Shown here one piece after another: positions 63,427-64,000 of a stretch of 64,000 bases of DNA (position 1 is its first letter; every line of letters begins with the position of its first letter). The translations under genes were made by a program, and so were the position numbers. The stretch comes from Trichuris trichiura. Its lineage: Eukaryota; Nematoda; Enoplea; Trichinellida; Trichuridae. The stretch lies in assembly GCA_037903355.1 (NCBI GenBank), contig JBAJFE010000042.1:682001-746000 (forward strand), written 5' to 3'. Under the pieces are notes generated by a model. That model saw only the letters and a program-made list of their open reading frames with translations. It had not been told where the DNA came from and ran no database searches.

Positions 63427-64000
63427 TTATTTTCTACATTTTCTTCTCTGCCTCGTATTTCTTCCATTACCAAGACTGTTGGTACTTTCGCCAGCAGTTA
63501 AATTAGACGATACGTAGACAGAGGCATGTTTCGCTCCCTCCGTAATTGCGTATTGGGATGCTGGCAGTAAAAACTGAAAACACAACTGTCAAGTATAAGC
63601 AAGCAAATCGTCCAATATCAAAAAGCGGCACCTGCATCCATACCATTTCCGCAAAACTGTCGATCGTTTGACCAAATTCCCTCATATCACCAGTATACCT
63701 TGAAAAGTAATCGCTTGAAAATGGCTGCAAACGATCACTGTCATCAGCTAACCTTACGTACGTCCAAAGGGCGAGAGTGATCAAGAACAAACCAAGCAAA
63801 CTGCTGCACAAGCTGGCTAGCAAATCAAGGCGCAGTAGAACAAACATTTCTTGGAAAAAATAATTCAAAACAATCATCAAAAAAAAGACGGCGGGAGTAC
63901 GAAAAGACCGAAACATGTTCTTGCCATTGTTCAGTTTTACGTAGTTCTCAAAGCAGGCGTTCAACTCAGCCTCCAGCGTGTTCAAGAAGCTTAGGCTGTA
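63427..64000 (-). CDS. ATL: atlastin, C-terminal part (runs off the window)
   Basis: Atlastin is a dynamin-like GTPase that fuses ER tubules. Only the end is inside the window. Exons: 63753 to the window edge, 63632-63698, 63427-63573. Landmarks are LNTLEAELNACFENYVKLN (end of the middle three-helix bundle), two closely spaced transmembrane segments, WTYVR|YTGDMREFGQTID across a splice, and FAEMVWMQ before the tail. The last exon encodes 48 residues with AITEGAKHASVY in the amphipathic tail region and ends QRRKCRK. The intron at 63699-63752 is 54 nt, a multiple of three and stop-free; removing it restores the family spacing. The GTPase domain lies beyond position 64000. Confidence 0.92.

Overview
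This is eukaryotic DNA, almost certainly from a nematode. Genes are split into short exons by very small GT-AG introns (many of 45-85 bp), the gene content is animal (HOPS, atlastin, Atg8/LC3, IRF2BP, galectin, InaF-motif protein), and one gene encodes a transthyretin-like secreted protein of a nematode-restricted family. The moderate GC content, tiny introns and splice acceptors placed directly before start codons fit a trichocephalid (clade I) worm such as Trichuris. That placement is inference. No prokaryotic operon, rRNA or CRISPR was seen; no tRNA was noticed, but no systematic search was possible.

Layout. 1-3.2 kb: microsatellites and a 51-bp minisatellite, no recognised gene. 3.2-11.0 kb (minus): a 15-exon ABCD4-type lysosomal ABC transporter. 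15.5-18.9 kb (minus): VPS41, six exons. 20.6-21.2 kb (minus): two exons of an InaF-motif membrane protein. 23.7-25.5 kb (plus): an LGG-2/LC3-type Atg8 protein. 26.1-33.8 kb (minus): an IRF2BP-family co-regulator with one 6.1-kb intron. 35.8-39.9 kb: decayed Tigger/jerky DNA transposon and Gypsy integrase relics. 40.3-41.4 kb (minus): a galectin with an unusual C-terminal tail. 45.5-45.8 kb: an unidentified coding exon. 46.2-47.6 kb (minus): a transthyretin-like protein. 48.5-49.9 kb (minus): a small membrane protein. 50.7-51.3 kb: a second Gypsy relic. 51.5-52.5 kb (minus): a J-domain protein. 56.2-56.9 kb (plus): a globin. 58.7-64.0 kb (minus): QTRT2, an unknown acidic protein and the 3' end of atlastin, closely packed.

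Several genes concern lysosomes and membranes: VPS41 (late-endosome/lysosome tethering), the LC3-like protein (autophagosome membrane), ABCD4 (lysosomal cobalamin export in mammals) and atlastin (ER fusion). They are in different orientations and nothing indicates co-regulation. QTRT2 and ABCD4 both handle micronutrients that animals must acquire (queuine and vitamin B12).

Exon models were built by eye from splice consensus, reading-frame phase and family alignment from memory. Phases close for ABCD4, VPS41, LGG-2, IRF2BP, the TTR-like gene, the globin and the 188-residue protein. The N-terminal exons of the InaF, galectin and DnaJ genes and the last exon of QTRT2 were not found. Between genes the sequence is full of foldback (inverted-repeat) elements, five of them within or touching a gene.
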